NCBI GenBank assembly: GCA_013397435.1
Contig: VZRG01000034.1
Span: 1,423,865-1,487,864 of the forward strand
DNA: 64,000 nt
DNA from: Erythrocercus mccallii
Lineage: Eukaryota; Chordata; Aves; Passeriformes; Dicruridae
Reading direction: 5' to 3'
Shown: positions 1-13,316 of the stretch, in pieces
Position numbering within the stretch: position 1 is the stretch's first letter
Layout: each line of letters starts with the position of its first letter
Notes under the pieces: model-generated
Databases searched by the model: none
The model's input: the letters and a program-made list of their open reading frames with translations, nothing else
What the model was told of the DNA's origin: nothing
Program-made: the position numbers and the translations under genes

Positions 1-1978
1 TGCAGTCTGCAAAACTAATTAAAAGCTTAAAAACAAGTGGTCTGAAAGAGCATATTCCTACTAAATCTTTACTGGTCAGTGGTATCTGTGGACTGATTTA
101 TCCTCACCTCTTGATCAATTGACTCATGCCATAATGATCTCATACTTTTCCCATTCAATCTCAGAATGTTTTTAATGATTGGAAATCTTTGGCTGTGCTT
201 TATACCCTGTGCTATTTCACAGACTTCAGGAAATCTTAGCAAGAGTTTCCACCTTTCATTGGAGCTAACTAAGGGGCACTTCAAGCTGTGCGATTCTTCA
301 GCAGCACCTCCCAGAATGAACCCACTCAGAAAGAACAAGATAAATCAAACAATATAGGCAAGGACATAATGCAGACAATTCACAATAATAAAGTATCTGC
401 ATTAGTCTCAAAACAGCAATTCAGAGGAACATAGAATTAACCAAATACTGTATATGCCAGTTTGTTTGCACTGTCTGCTGAACCAAATATCAGAAGGGGA
501 ATGGATAATAGACACGAGGCTGTGTGTTAAAATAGATTTGGAAAAAGAAAATTGTTTCAGAAAGCTATGAAAACAAAAATCTGGGTGCTTACAAATCTGC
601 AGCCAGGAGAGGGAAGAAAGAATGATATCACTTCATAGATCTCAGAGATTTGCTTTTTTTCATTTACCATTTTTAGAAGTAGGGAAGTTTGTGGAGATTA
701 ATATAATCAACTCTGGAGTCTAGTTCAGACAGGAATTGCTATTTAACTATAGGAACCACAAGCATGGTTCCTATTATGCAGAGAACAAGAAGCACCAATT
801 TTTCAAATGTATGTGGAAGCTGTGAGTTGAGTACCTGCAAAGTTGGGACTTGGACATAGTCACCAGGATACAGCCACAGACTGACTGTGTTTAGATGGTT
901 TAGATATTGCAGACACTTGCTAAGAATCTTTTGTGTTTACCAGAGCATGTGAGAGACATTTGGAAAACTTTCAGCTGATCTTCAGATAAATAATACTGAA
1001 AATGCTTTCCTAGAAAATATGATCAAAAGCTGAGAAATTATGTTGTTCAGATACTATTGTAAAATATGTGTATTAGTCAAAAAATGATACTGGATTTCTG
1101 CATTGCCAAACACAGGAACACTAAAATAAGGGAAAAAGATCCCCTTATTCCAGAAGTCTGGGAAGTGCTGGTGCATCTCTCTGAAGTGTCATATGGTATA
1201 TTAGCATAAACCAACCCATTTGAAACCCTGAAATATGTGTTTATTTCTCTTCATCAAGACTGCTTAAATATTGGAAGTTACAGTTTTTCCCTTACAATAT
1301 AAATTGCTACAAGAAATGTAAATTAATTGTTACTTATTTAATGGATAATAATTACACTTAGCAATCTGCGCTGCAAAAGGTAATGGCTGTGGAAGTCAAA
1401 AGGCATTTGCACAGAAGTTTAACTTGGTGATAAATGGCTTCCTTGTGTGACATGACACATAAGACCTGCAAATACAGTCCTACCTTCAAAGACTTCAAAA
1501 ATTCTGGTTTAGCTGAATTTTGTGTCTCTTCTTTTGTTGTTGAATAGGACAGTATTCTGGAAAGTAATTGTAAAAATTAGAAAGGTCCCTTTAATATGCA
1601 GTAAAAAGTAATTGTTTATTCTAAATTTCAGTTCTTAGAGTGTCAGAACACCTCAAAAATATTCATGAAAGCATCATTGATTCATACAGAAATGGTGTTA
1701 AAGGACATAAGGCATCCAAATAGAATTCAGTCCGACTTTGTGTATATCATGGGCCATTATACATCACTGAATTACTGCCAAACTGAGCCTGGTGGCTTCA
1801 ATTTCACTGAGACATAACTGGTGTTTGGCAGGAGCAGAAAGTATCCTCAGAGTACCCATTTCAAATTATGGAATTATTAGTTTCCTTATTATATAGATGG
1901 GACACAGAGTAGTTTGGGGACCATTGAAAGGTCTTTCTGGATGCTATATGCTCTACCAAGAGGCTATTTTCTCATGGC

Positions 1979-1994
1979 AAAAAAAAAAAAAAAA
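1979..1994. repeat. A16 homopolymer
   Basis: Sixteen consecutive A residues. No recognisable retroposon body precedes them. Confidence 0.9.
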
Positions 1995-4900
1995 GGAAAC
2001 AGCACAGGAATCTTGAGGTCTCACTAACTCCTCAGTAAAACTGACTTCTCCTGACGCTAGGGGTGATAATGAGAATTTGACGATTGTTCTGTGACTTGTG
2101 TGATATTTTCAGTCCTGGCTGGAACACATTAAAAAGCTGTTTTGAAGATAGAGGGTACATTACTGTGATCACACTAGCAAAAAAAGTTCAAAATCTCTCC
2201 TTGCTCTCTAAAAGCACTGAACTGCGTGAAAAAAATAGATGTGTTAGCATAGGCAAAACTACCCAAACCTTATGCCAGAATTGAAATTCACATTACCTTG
2301 CTCTTGTAAGAAGGTGTAAATTCTATTTTTTCATATAAATAAAGTTTAAAAAGCCAAATTGTGGTTGTTTTTGTAGTCAGAGTTTCCAGTGACAAGCACC
2401 ATGTCTTGTGAGCTTCTAAAGGCATTGTGGTCACTCTGAAAATAACAGTTGCACTGTCCTCAGCAGCACTGGGACCACTGCACACTCTACATGCATCAGT
2501 AATGTATGAACAGTGTTATTTGCAAGAAGCCACAGATTTTGGCTGGTCATCCAGAAATGTCCAGTTCCTCTTCATTATGGAGAACAAAGAGGACAGTCCA
2601 GTCACCAGACCTGTAGCTGTCACTGGGTAGATGATGCTCCCTGCCTGCATTTCCCCTAGTAAATGAGATGGAGCTATGGCATTGAGTTGAGAGCTGGCAT
2701 ATAAATATCTACCCAGGTGACCTGTTGGCACATTTTCTCCATTTATCCCATGCCACCTCACTGTCTCCCAAACTGTCTTGGTGCCATTTGCAGAGCAACC
2801 CAGGTGAGGGTTGTTTTTATTAAGTGTGATTGGGGCCACCCTCTGCTGGGAGCAGGCAGGGCTGAGCTTTGAGCACACAGGTGCTGCACTGGCAACCCTC
2901 CCTGAGGGCTGAAGAATGGGCCTCACCTGTTCCATTTGGGAATATTGTACTCTATAATGTATCCATAAGTGGTTCCATATCCATTGGCAATGTATCCTTG
3001 TGCATTGTATCATCAAGCTATATAAATTTAGAACAGCTCAAATGAGAGCAAAATTATATTTCTGTTGTATTAACAGAGCATCCATTGTGGAACTGAGGCT
3101 GACTGGTTGGGGAATACCTGATCTGATGCTGGAATGGAACTGGCAGATGATCCCTTGTATGCCATGAAGCATGCTGATACAAAAGTAATCTGTCAAATCT
3201 TGTTGAAAAATATTGAACTGGTCAAATTAATTTCTACAAGCACGCCTGTCTGCATCACTGATACTCGAGTGCTTTAACACCAGGGCTGCTGTGCTGCTGA
3301 AGCACAACCTTAGTCACACACTTTAACAGCTTTGAGAGCAGTGCTGCAGTGCAATTGGTAGCACTGATACACACACAGAAGACCTTTTTCAATATTGCTT
3401 TTACTGAGAACTTCAAATGAATGGATGCATTTGAAAGACTTCCCAGAAAATACATTTCCTTTTCAGCTGGCATCTCAGTTATTCATCTAAGTAGTCTGTG
3501 GATTAAGTAATTTGACAGATTTCTTTTGTGAAACAATTGTGTGTTATTGCTCTCTCCTTTTTCCATCTCATCTGTACAACTAACCCAGAAATTCAACACA
3601 GATATTTCAAGGCACACACCAGGACCGGCCAGTGGCCACCCCAAGTAGCATGTGATGATTCTGGTAACCTCCACAGGGCCCTTAAATGGGTTTACAAACC
3701 AGGGAGAGAAAACTAGAAGCAGGGAAAGGGTTAAGAGGGTTGTTTTTTTCATATTTGCTTATTAGCTCAGTTCTTGGCATAAGTCTCTCTGGACATGTAC
3801 TAAGAGGGAACACAGATTTTACTCATTTCATGTGTCGGAAGATTAGTGCAGGGAGGTCAAATTGAGGTACAGCATCATGTATTATAATGCAGCAGAATGA
3901 TATGGTATCTAATTTATTAAGTGATCAGTCAGATTGGACATCCAGATTTTTCTACAAGTATAGGAGCTCTCAGTTTGTTGGTACTGTTGGAACTTCTTTC
4001 TGTTTATGCTGTGCTGCAGAATAGGGTTGGTGAGAAGAGGTTGGACTCTCCCATCCAGATGCAGCTGCCATGCCATGGTGCTTTCCTGTGTGTTTCCCTG
4101 GGGATGACTTTCACAGCACAGACACTCAGACCACGAGCACTCGTGAGTGGATGGTGTGAGACAGTGCCAGTGTCCCCACACAATGTCCCTACTCAAAGTC
4201 CCCACAGCACTGTGAGATGCAGTCATTCTGGGAAGCAGGGGCCACACATGCCATTGTGTTTTACCTCCACCCGATCATCATATCCACCCACCTAAAATTC
4301 CATCTCTGTTTTCTATATAGATCCTGACAGAACAGCTCAAGTACACTGTGTACAGTCAGAGGACAAGTATTGATTTTGCTGTACCTGAATAAAATTCTTA
4401 ACAGAAAAACAAAGCTAATGCTGGTGTTTTGGTTTTTCTCTCTTTTGACTTCCGTGCGTGGGTTTCTGTTCTCACCATATAGTATTTGATCCGTGTGAGG
4501 TACACAGTCAGAGCTTGATTTTTAAGATGGGCATGACCCAGGCTCTGATCTGTGCAGGCACAATTTCAGAGCCAGTAAATAATTTTTGCCTATGTTTTAT
4601 TGCCTGTATTTAATTGAAGTGCAAAGCAATAATTTCCTTCCTACTGACAAATCAGCAAATCAGATAGACAGTTATTGCATTTCTCTGGTGTAATTATGAG
4701 GAACCATACCCTACCACGTCAACATTGCCTAAAAGTTTCAGTGTGTAGTTTATTTGCACTTCACTGGGCCAAGAGACAGCTAGCCTGATCTGAAGTGTAT
4801 CCTTATTTATTTTGAAGATGTTGCTGTGAATTAAGGTTATTAAGGCATTATTTTAATAGTAGGTATAGTATACATTAGTAATGTTGCTAATTATATTGTC

Positions 4901-5500
4901 ATGAAAACATTTGAAGGCTTATTAATGCATACACCATCGATACTTAAAAGCATCTTTGCCTGATGGTGATAATACAACTTCACTAGTGGATGATCTATGA
5001 CTGCAAGCATTAAATATTCCCTACTTTAAAGTCATTAATCCCTACTTTCTTTGAATACGTTTAATTAAAAAGTTCCATTTTCCAGTAATTGCTGTTTTTA
5101 TATAACCCCAAAATAGAATTTTATACAGGCACAAGGTCTTTTATATAAACATCCATCTGTCCACAGCATAACAGTGCTGGGACAAGTTTTGTGGATTGGG
5201 TGAGAAGTGAAGAGAGTACAGAAGACTCTGTGTCCCTGTAAGAACTGTGAACTTTTGTGCTCTGTGTAACAGCTTTGGAGCATTTTAGCTTTCAGAATTT
5301 TGGTGCCAAACAAGGAATTGCAGAATCAATAGGAGAGAAAATCATGAAACAATGGGTTTTATGCCTACTGGAATTGCAATATTAGTTTATAAAAAATTCC
5401 CTTTTTTTTTCTATGTGAAGGTCTGCACTGCAAGGTATCCTCCTTTCTATTTGAACACAGAATTAAGCAAACCTCAATTGCATGTATAAAAGTACACATA

Positions 5501-5635
5501 CATCTATATCTATCTATATCTATCTATATCTATATCTATATCTATATCTATCTATCTCTATATCTATATCTATATCTATATCTATATCTATATCTATCTA
5601 TATCTGTCTATATCATCTGTATCTATATCTATATG
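5501..5635. repeat. TATCTA/TATC microsatellite
   Basis: About 135 bp of interrupted TATCTA and TATC units. A TATCTG variant appears near the 3' side, showing partial decay. Such loci are usually length-polymorphic. Confidence 0.97.
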
Positions 5636-8600
5636 TCCTCTGTGCTTCAGGCTGAGAGATATCACTAATAAAAAGAAAATACGTTGATATTAATAAGGTT
5701 GGCATTCAAAAACTATGAAATAAATGCATGGAAGTTTGTCAGCTTATTAATCATTCCATTACAAGTGGTGTTTTTACTTTCATTGCTCTAACATCTAACC
5801 ACAGTTCACTGGCTAAAGGCCAAGGTAGCTTTTGCACTGGCACATTACCATGCAGTGTACTTCGGTACTTCTCTTCCATTTATTAATGCTGCAGACTTCC
5901 TACAATTCAAGCTAAAAATAGAACTGGTTATGTGAAAAATACTGCATTTGTGCCTGAGCTGCAGTATAGAAACAAGAGGATTTTATATGGATGGGGAAGA
6001 GATTCATAACACTGAAGAGCTAGCTGCTTATATTCGGGAAAAAGCTTTCTTTTTTCATGGTTGTAAATAAAATTAGAGTTGCTATGTACACGTTAGTCTG
6101 AAGGATGAATCACAGTTGTTGTATTGCCTCAGTATGTATGAATCTTTATGTGTATCTTTTGTATGAAAGAGAGATGATTTCTTGTACAAGGAAACCTGAA
6201 AATACAGCAATGTATGGAAGTGAATTTGTAAAATCAAAGGTGGATGTGACATTTCGTTTTTCAATGTAGAGACTGTCTTTGTCTGTGGCACGTGTTTTGA
6301 AGTAGTCTCAAAAATTATATGAAAACCAAAAACTTCAACCTCACCACTAAATTTTTGGGCCTGTAATTTGGCCAGACGTAGCATCTCCTACTGTTCTGCT
6401 TTCAGTAACTTTAAGTCAGCATTTGCTGTCTGCAGACCACTTCACCACAAAAACATTTCTAAACTTATTTCCAAGCTGTAATACAGATGCACACTAAAAA
6501 TTGTCAGCATTCGAATGCAGTCCTTACACTCTTGATTTTTTTATAATGCTGTGATTTGTTTTGAATCAACAGTAGTTTGAACAAGACAAACAACATACCG
6601 GATTCCATCTGAACCTAAGGGAGCTGCCAGGGACACAGGTGAAGAGTGATAGTGGATGCATTTCATAGTCAAAATGAAAAGTGGCAAAACTGATAAGGTC
6701 TCATTGTTGCACAAATAGAAAAGGCTAACAGTTTGCATATCAGAAATATCAGGTGTTAGGATTTGATTCAGAACTGCTGAATAGGAGCTTGTTTACCTTT
6801 GGAGAAATAGAGAGGAAGGAAATGTCATGCAGCAACATCACACATGGTAATGATGGGAGATGGCAAACAAGGAAATAGACCTTTCCTATGCTGTTTCCTA
6901 GAGATACTGTTTGGACTGGCTGTGATGGTGGATTATTAAGGAATTGTGATTATTAAATACCTGTGCTTGGCAAAGAACAAGAGAGCAACAAACCTCTTTA
7001 AAGTGCACAAGAGTCTCCGAAGTCACCCTTGTTTTGTTCTTAACTTGGTACTGTGTAAGAAATAAAATTGGTGATCGTGTTAGAAGCAGAGGCAATAATA
7101 TTGAAATGAGAACAAATTCTAAGCTGTATGATTTTTGAACTATATAGAGAAAATGAAAGAAAGCTTTCCAATGCCATGTACTTTGCACCAGTCCACTGAA
7201 ACACAGTGAGATAGAACCATAGCTACTGTGTTTCTCTGTCAATTCATAAACTATAATTGGATTTTTAAAAGGAGGTATTAGTTCACAGGATAAGGCTTAA
7301 GTAAAAAATATTTGGTGCAAAGTTCTTAGTTCCTCCTCTTAATTACTACAGACCAGCCTTAAACCTTACCTAACAGTGGAACTCCATCCAAATCTAGTAT
7401 AGACTGAAATTAATGAATGTGTTCCAACTTACATTAAAATTTAATTTTGTCCTGACAAGCTCTCTGAAATTGATACTCACTGCAATACTGAGTGCAGTAT
7501 AAAAGATCATATCATGCAGTCAACATGATGCACTTTGCAATGTAATTTAACACAAATGTTAAATTAAATTACAAAGATAAATTTTATGGTCTCTCTTAAA
7601 ATCATTTAAGAGCTTAATTTTTATCTGAGATGTGTAAGACACAAATCTTTCCTATTGATCACTGACTATAGAGATAATTGTGAGAGAAGAATCACAAAAT
7701 ATGATGGGCTGTCCAAGGCTTTTCTTTATGATACAGACTTGTGATTTGATGTATTAGTCCTTTATGGCAACTAAGATCTCTGCTGAAGGAAAAGGCTTAT
7801 AGGTTGTCCACATTGAAAAAATGCCAATCTGTACAGTTTGGATGAGGCCAAATTGCACCAGGAGATCCATAAATAAGATTTAGACAATGTTAAATGAGAT
7901 TTGGATGATTCAGACTGTAGGACGAAGATGAGACTCATCCTATAAGTTCTTTTATTTTCATTAGCTGAAAATACATATAGCAACTGGATGCAGTTTGCCT
8001 CTGCCATTGGGATTCCAGAAATCTCTACTTATGTTATTGTAACCAAATGCCCTTACTTTGTCTGATTTGTCATCAAGGGAAGGGAAAGGAAGCAGATAAC
8101 CTTCACTATTCACGTTGGTGTAGGAAGAACTGTGAGCCCAGCTGGTAGAAAGAAAATTAAAAGCCCATAAGACTTGTATATGATGCTGTTGAAGGAAGAG
8201 GGTTTTCAAAATGCTTCCCTATTGTACAGAAGGTGAATAGGAAAAAAAGTATTTGCTGAACATACATTCTTTTAATGTCTGGATAATGAGAGGAAGAGTT
8301 TAAAGTTGCGAAGTTCTTGCAAAGAATCAATAAAATAGAAATCATTTTAAAAAAACAGTATTAAAACTTCAAAGAGAGAAGCAAAAGTACAAACAGTGGA
8401 GCTCCTATCTAAGCCCTTTCTAAACAATGGATCTTAAATAAAAAGATTAAGGAAAATCTTTTCAGAGTTTGAGGGGAGAGGGTTATCAAATAGTTACAGC
8501 AATGACTGAGTGCCCCAAAATTTTTTTCTTAATGCTTAAGAATATTCTGAAACAGAATTCCTTCCGGCACATGCTGTAATGATGAGCACACTGACTAATG

Positions 8601-9212
8601 TGATAACTAAATAAGGTATATGTCAAAGTCATCTCCACAAATGCACTCCAGCTTCCCCTTGGACAAGGAAAGGAGAGCACATCTGTCCAGTTCAACATTC
8701 ATTATGCGGCATCCTGAAGGTGCTTCACACCACTCATTACTTACAAACTGAAGATGTCACTAAGACTGATCATATACACTGTAAGAAGTGCTTAGTTTAA
8801 TACAATATGATGCTAAGTGGGCTCTTAAATCAAGGAAGAATGTGCTCAACTATTTGCACAGCACTTCAGCAGCAGCTCTGCAGGAACAGGGACATTGATG
8901 GGAATGCTTTCCTGTTTCTGGAATTTTTAAAGCCAGAGCCCTTCTGGTAGCCTGGGCACACTGCAGGAAATGAGGAACCTGCAGTCCTTGCTCGGATGCA
9001 AGGAGGGAGGAACAAACTTTCTGAACTGTAAAGGAGGTTGAGTTCTCTGCTGACCAGGCACACAGGTTTGATGGTGTCATGGTGCCACCACAAGGAAAGG
9101 CAGAATTAAATAGCCACAAGAGCTAAGAAAGTTTCCCTAGTCACCTGAATTGCTCCAGAGTGCATGGAGGAGAGGACAGTGGTGGAACTTGTTATCTAGG
9201 TGATATGTAAAT

Positions 9213-9262
9213 GAGGGGGAGAAAAAAAGAAAAAAAAAGGAAAAAATGGAAGGAAGGAGAAA
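9213..9262. repeat. Purine-only A/G tract
   Basis: An almost pure A/G stretch with runs of A and GGA/GGAA units. It is low complexity and has no coding potential. Confidence 0.8.
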
Positions 9263-12200
9263 TTAAATTGGAGTGCAACACTGACTAGAATTAGCTGCAA
9301 TGCTGGTGATGGCTGTGCTAAGATCTATTTCACATCCACTCATAGTTATTTGCCTGAAAAACATGTTTTTTAAGCTTAGTCTTACCTGAAATGAATGCTG
9401 CTTCTTTCCATTATCACTGTTGCTGGGCATTGAAATGACTGCAGATACAGAACAGTGTAAAAACACGATGAGCTATGTAGCTTGGGAGCAATTGAGCAGC
9501 TGAATACTGCATTATTGAGAAATCATTCGCTACCTCTGGGTGTTAGTGAGAAACTGGAGAGTCCTAGACTGGCATTCAGGGCGTAGCATAGGATGAATAA
9601 ACATTACTGAGTGCTGAGTATTTGCTAGTGAATCCAGCATAGAGCTTCAGCAGTTGTGTGTCATCCCACTGCGTCCTCCCAGGTTGGCAACACACACAAA
9701 AGGAATAGTGAATGCCAGTAGCCTTGTGGCAGGATTGTTTCCTAAATAACCAAATTATCAATGAAATTAAGGACATTTGTATGACATGCAGAAGGGAAAG
9801 CAGCCATATTTTCAAGTGTCAATGTGTGAGAACCATTTAAATATACATGAGTAGTCCTCGAGAGACTTGTAGATAGGTGCATGAAATTGTTGTTTTTATG
9901 GGCATACCTGTCTCTTGCCAAATTATTCCTGGCTTAGTATTTTACCACTTATCTAGTTAAGATAGGAATCTCTTAAGAATAAGGGGCTTAGTATTTGGTA
10001 AAATATATGTATATCTCTGTCATTGTACAAATAATAAGCTGTTGATGCAAATGATCACTAAAATTGCAAGCATTATGCTGGAAATTCTAATTCCTAGTTT
10101 CTTGGGTGATTGCAAGTACAAATATTTCTTGACTCAGCATGGTGTCACAAAGCATGGAACCTTCTCCCATGCTGAGTGGTGGCTATTAAGTGTATCCCAG
10201 ATCCTGTAAATCTCAGGTTATAGAATTTGTCCCAGAATCTGCTTTTGCTATGATATTGTGCTGCAGAAACTCATCCTGTATTTTTTAAAGCTAACACAAA
10301 ATATCCACTCCATATGGTTTTGGAGATGTACTTAAAATATGAGCCAAGTTCAACCTGATGCAGTGCTGTCTTGCTGAGCCCTGAGCTAGTCTAAAACAAT
10401 TTCTTTCAGAGGTGTGATCCCATTCATCTCAATGAGATTTTAAGTCAAAGCCTAAGGAAAGTATTTTTAGTAACAGTTTCAAATCCTTTTCATTACTATC
10501 TGTTCAAATCAAATGTCTTTAATTTAGGAATAAATACAGTAAGCGTGCCTATACCATATTTCCAAGCAGTTTCCCACCTCCTCATAGATTTCAAAACTCA
10601 TATTGTTTCCTACCTATGTAGCAAATCCAAGGAATTCAGTCTGTTTATACACAGCCAATTTAAAAAATCTTTGGCAGAAAAGGAATTGGAAATATGGAGA
10701 GAACAGTAGTCACAGTAAACAAGCTAGGGATTACTCTGTGGTATTGGACTACTTAAGCTATTGGGGTTTAAGAGCTGGCTTTTCATTCTGTCCCAAAGAT
10801 CATCTAAGGTTTCATTAAAATAAATGACCCTGTGCAGACTGGATTTTGAATATTCAGGTTAAAATAACTGGGTTTATAATTTAAGTTGAAGCAGTTACTG
10901 TATTTTCTGCTTGCTACACTAACTACTCTCAAAATTGAACATTTACATATTCAATGTATATCATTACATGAGATGTACAATGAACGTTTATTAGTTCCAC
11001 ATCTCAACAGGAGTGCACAGTGGGTCTTCAAAAAGGGAAAGCAAGTACCAAGAATAGTAAGTTGAGTGATGGGAATCTCAAAGCCCCTTCTCTGGGCTTA
11101 AAGTTTATCTTGCAGGGAAGGACCATGGATATAGCTGATGCACTGAAATGTACTGATGGAAGAGACTTGTATTTGTCTTGACATACTGGGCAAGAGCTTA
11201 AAACAAAGCCAAAACATTCCCCTCTAGAAAACAAGTATGTAAAAAACCACCTAATTTCTTTTAGTTCATAAAACCTCCAAAACATTTCTCATTTATATCT
11301 CCATGTTTTTAATGGAAAACAAAGATGGCTTTTAAGATGAAAATGTTCTGTATTCACATGTGATCCTTAAAAAACACATGCTATTTTGAGCAGTGAATTG
11401 CAAGCCGGCCAGTGAAAGAAGCAGCAATATGTTCCTAGGAAATTTTCATTCCTCCCTCTGTTCTGCAGGGGAATGAAACTTACATTAATTCTGAAAAACT
11501 AGCATGAGCAGTTATAAGCTTTCTCTTTTTCTAACTCCAAAGAATGAACTGTATTGAGGACTGCAGCAATGCTTTCCAGTTTCAGTGCCAGGCTGCTGGG
11601 AGTCCAGGCCACTCATACAGGGTTTTGAAACCGCTCCAGAAAGTGAAACTTCCAGGTATAGCTCTTTTACAGGACCTGAAAAAATGTCCATAGTATGTCC
11701 CCTTCCTCACTGCAGGTGTGTCAGTAGCATATTTTGGATATCTGGAAATGTGTACCTGTGGATGGGCACAAAACAGTGGATGTGGATGTGCAGAGACTTT
11801 TCAGTTCTTTTCAGAAAGCCTGTCCCACTGAAGAAATGGGACCTTTCCCAGGGAAATGCACTGGGGCTAGAATTTCTCTAGCAGCATTAACTGGAGTTGT
11901 TGTCTCTAGAGCACATAGAGGGTGAACAGACAGAAGACTGCATTTCAGCATAGAAATAAAATGTTGTTGTATTTAGATTTGTTGGTTAATAACACAGAGT
12001 CCTTGTGGAGGATTAAAAAATGACCTCTAAAAGAAAGCACTGAACCTCTTCAAGGCTTCACATTGTATTCCAGGTATACCTTTGCTGTCAACATCCTACC
12101 TGAATATTAGCAAATGATTAATACTCCCATTCAAATGGAGGGTTTGTTACTTTTAGGAAGGGTTGTAAATAAACATGTGTTCTGAATATGCAACAGTTCC

Positions 12201-12599
12201 TATAATTTTCAAGTGATTTATACAGGCATTTGACCAGGAGAAGTTTCAAGAATCAAAGAGTTAAAACTACATTTCTGTAGCACTTCAGGGAACACTCTCA
12301 TTGCTGCCTGGTTCCGTGCTGGCTCATTCAGTAAAACTGACGTTACATTGTAAATTAACATTTTTAAGTGTCATCTACATGAAAAATTTTAGCTATTTCC
12401 ATTTTTTAAATTGTAGTTAGTGAAACTTTTATGTATACAGACAAAATGGGCAGCCATAGGAAGATACCTGAAACTTGTTTCTTTTGGTAGACCACGGTAC
12501 TTGTTGGCCACCTGGCTTACTGACCAGATACGTTTCCTGATTTAAAGAAGCTAGCTGGATGATTATGTAGTGCCACCAGCTAAATATGGCAAGACTCGA

Positions 12600-12905
12600 G
12601 GCTCACCGATTTCTCTTTAAAATGCAAAAAGCATTAAAAATCTGAAGGGCTGCCGTTCCTTTGTGCTGCTGGCAGGGAGGCAGGGGAGCCTGTTCGCTGG
12701 GGCAGCTCTGCCACCTGCAGCTCAGCGCCGGCAGGACCGCATTGCCTGCACCGACCGCGCAACAGCCTTCCCCAGCGCAAACGCAAAGACCCTCGTGGAG
12801 GCAAGAGGCTTCACTGAGGAGGGTAATCGCTAATTAAATTTGAAATAGAATACATCAGCTTATGGTATGCAAAAGGTAAAAGAGGGCTTTCGCTTCGGTC
12901 TTTCT
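12600..12905. promoter_or_regulatory. Isolated CpG-rich patch in LDB2 intron
   Basis: From about 12650 to 12800 I count roughly eleven CpG dinucleotides in a GC-rich block, and a few more lie near 12825 and 12890. Flanking DNA for many kilobases has almost none. The patch is followed by an AT-rich segment containing CTAATTAAATTT. It is too short for a classical CpG island. An intragenic promoter, an unmethylated enhancer core, or a fragment of GC-rich repeat are all possible. No open frame or splice pattern suggests a coding exon. Confidence 0.3.
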
Positions 12906-13270
12906 TAATAATCTTCACTGCTTCCAGAATGAGCATCTGTTCTTGGAACGGAATAAAAACCCAGCATTAGAACAAAACTTATAAGGCTAAAACTATTCTT
13001 GGTGTGACTAGACTGATCTCAGAGCTGAATATGACCCCTCGCTAATGAAGGCCAGTTTGGGCTCTGCTGATAACTGAGGTATTACAGGAAATTATGTGCA
13101 GATCCGTATTTTCAGTACCCTTTAACTCCCATCTGCAGTGCCACCATTATTTCCTCATGTAACTCCCTTCTTGAAACACACTGGTTTTTGAAACCTGTAA
13201 ATGCTAGTCTTCTCCTCCAAAGATAATCATTAAAGGATAAACCAAATTCTTCCAGATGTGCTTTACTAAC

Positions 13271-13316
13271 ACCAAAAAAAACCCCAAAAACCCAAACAAA
13301 AACCCACCCCCAAACA
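13271..13316. repeat. A/C-rich low-complexity tract
   Basis: Alternating A-runs and C-runs with no other bases for most of its length. Similar tracts recur at 38.9, 41.1 and 55.8 kb. Confidence 0.85.

Noticed and set aside
2516..3016. Longest open frame in the window, 166 codons on the minus strand
   Set aside because: No recognisable domain, no splice or promoter context, and one frame of this length is not surprising in 64 kb read in six frames.
3483..3752. Minus-strand frame starting with a signal-peptide-like MKKTTLLTLSLLLVF
   Set aside because: Only the first 20 residues look like a signal; the rest is random-looking with no cysteine pattern or family match. Probably chance.
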